Source of the DNA: Sipunculus nudus
Lineage: Eukaryota > Annelida > Sipuncula > Golfingiida > Sipunculidae
NCBI GenBank assembly: GCA_026874595.1
Contig: CM049311.1
Location: 8,655,676 to 8,719,675, forward strand
Length of the DNA stretch: 64,000 bases
Direction: 5' to 3'
Below are positions 63,075 through 64,000 of the stretch, piece after piece (position 1 is the first letter of the stretch; every line of letters begins with the position of its first letter). The position numbers were made by a program, and so were the translations under genes. A model generated the notes under the pieces. The model ran no database searches, had not been told where the DNA came from, and saw only the letters and a program-made list of their open reading frames with translations.

Positions 63075-63230
63075 GTCGGGATCTCTGGTAGCTCAATGGC
63101 AGAGCAGACGACCAGAAATAAGAAGGCCATGGCTATGATTCCAGTATTAATGAATCAACATTTGTTTCTTTATGCCTCATATCTACAGGAGTACAAACCT
63201 AATTTCAGGGAACAAATGAGATATGTTTTA
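63075..63230 (+). mobile_element. tRNA-derived SINE head
   Basis: CTCTGGTAGCTCAATGGCAG is an excellent D-arm/A-box. It is followed by GACGACCAGAAATAAGAAGG, like an anticodon arm, and GGCTATGATTCCAGT, a damaged B box. The acceptor stem does not close and the T loop is altered, so this is a SINE or tRNA fossil rather than a working tRNA. The 3' end is uncertain. Confidence 0.5.
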
Positions 63231-64000
63231 ATTACTAAATTGGTGCTGTAACAACAGCTTTTAAAATAAATATATGTGCTAGTCATCATAGTCATCTTTT
63301 AGAAGTCCTTTCTGGTCTCAACACTGATATTCATATGACACTTACATATTCATAACCATTGTAATTAGATCACCTTACTTACACCCTACAAACTTACATT
63401 TCCTGGTATCCTTGCTTGTCAAGTCAGCCTTGTATGCATATGGAATTACCCCTCTCTATATCAAATATATGAAGGCATGCTTTTATCCTAAACTGAACTA
63501 TGATTAATTCTGTTGTTTAAATACTGACTGATTACTTGGCACAAAACATAGAGCAAATTTATATATCAGTGAATGGAAATCAAAACTTTGAGCTCCATCA
63601 GAATTGTTTAATAAAATTTTCTACTGTTATGTTAATAATTCCAAACCTCAGGGAATGATAATTAAAGCATTATCAGTTAATGTTTATACAATGTTGCTTC
63701 TTGGCTTCTAATTTACAGAAACATCAATAGTGTTTTCATCAGCCAAAACAGGATTTGCAACTTTCTGTCTTAAGGCATGACATTAATGCATTATGTGATT
63801 AGAAAGGGCACTTTTTGTGTAAATGTTATGGAAATACTGGGCAGTATTTTTGGCCTAGAGCAATGAGACAGATTGCCCATTTTCTTTACATGACAGGTAT
63901 CTAGTAATGTCTGATGAACTCATTAACATTTCCTCAAACTAAAGTGTGATCTTCAGCCGCTGGCTCAGGGCAGTGCACCCGTCATACTGAGCTGTGCTTG
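63231..64000. other. Unassigned AT-rich sequence to window end
   Basis: No gene or repeat recognised. Confidence 0.4.

Noticed and set aside
63080-63150. tRNA gene
   Set aside because: Good A box but damaged B box and no closing acceptor stem; called a SINE head.

Overview
This window looks like nuclear DNA from an invertebrate animal, most likely a marine mollusc and probably a bivalve. It is AT-rich (about one third G+C), gene-poor, and full of dinucleotide microsatellites, minisatellites, tRNA-like SINE fragments and non-autonomous DNA elements. Several dispersed repeats match sequence types I know from bivalve genomes: runs of CCGTC/CTGTC, the palindrome GGTGGCGCCACC, and TGACCTTGACCT blocks. 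The species assignment is inference. There are no bacterial operons, no CRISPR array and no true tRNA or rRNA gene.

I can support one protein-coding gene. It is an intronless-looking class A G-protein-coupled receptor on the minus strand (20370-21593, 407 residues from the first ATG), resembling invertebrate FMRFamide-type peptide receptors. It sits between two unusual non-coding stretches. The 3' side (about 18940-20369) holds 18 copies of GATATC. The 5' side (21649-21995) is a degenerate array of about 80 bp units carrying GATAATCCT. Further upstream, paired inverted CCAAT boxes (22102-22170) mark a candidate promoter.

The rest is mostly repeats. 1-5 kb: (TA)n, a 26 bp minisatellite, and a tandem-unit repeat (F') related to 55.3-56.3 kb. 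11-12 kb: a 340 bp MITE whose second, inverted copy lies at 56.8-57.2 kb, and a 144 bp hairpin. 13.4-17.3 kb: element A, interrupted by element B, which itself contains a perfect 169 bp tandem duplication. 28.9-29.8 kb: two SINE-like units. 33.1-34.15 kb: element D. 36.25-36.64 kb: a short inverted-repeat element. 47.2-48.8 kb: a purine tract and a 21 bp minisatellite. 50.4-53.6 kb: element C, kin of B. 58.9-60.5 kb: element E, followed directly by a 31 bp minisatellite.

Elements A, C, D and E share one plan: a 5' terminal hairpin, a core of tandem units of about 300-900 bp, and a 3' terminal palindrome. D and E also end in CTAG after that hairpin. This fits Helitron-like non-autonomous elements with central tandem repeats (the pearl/HINE type known from bivalves). 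It is the most coherent system-level signal in the window. The remaining long stretches are unique or decayed AT-rich sequence; they could be intergenic or belong to large introns whose exons I cannot recognise.
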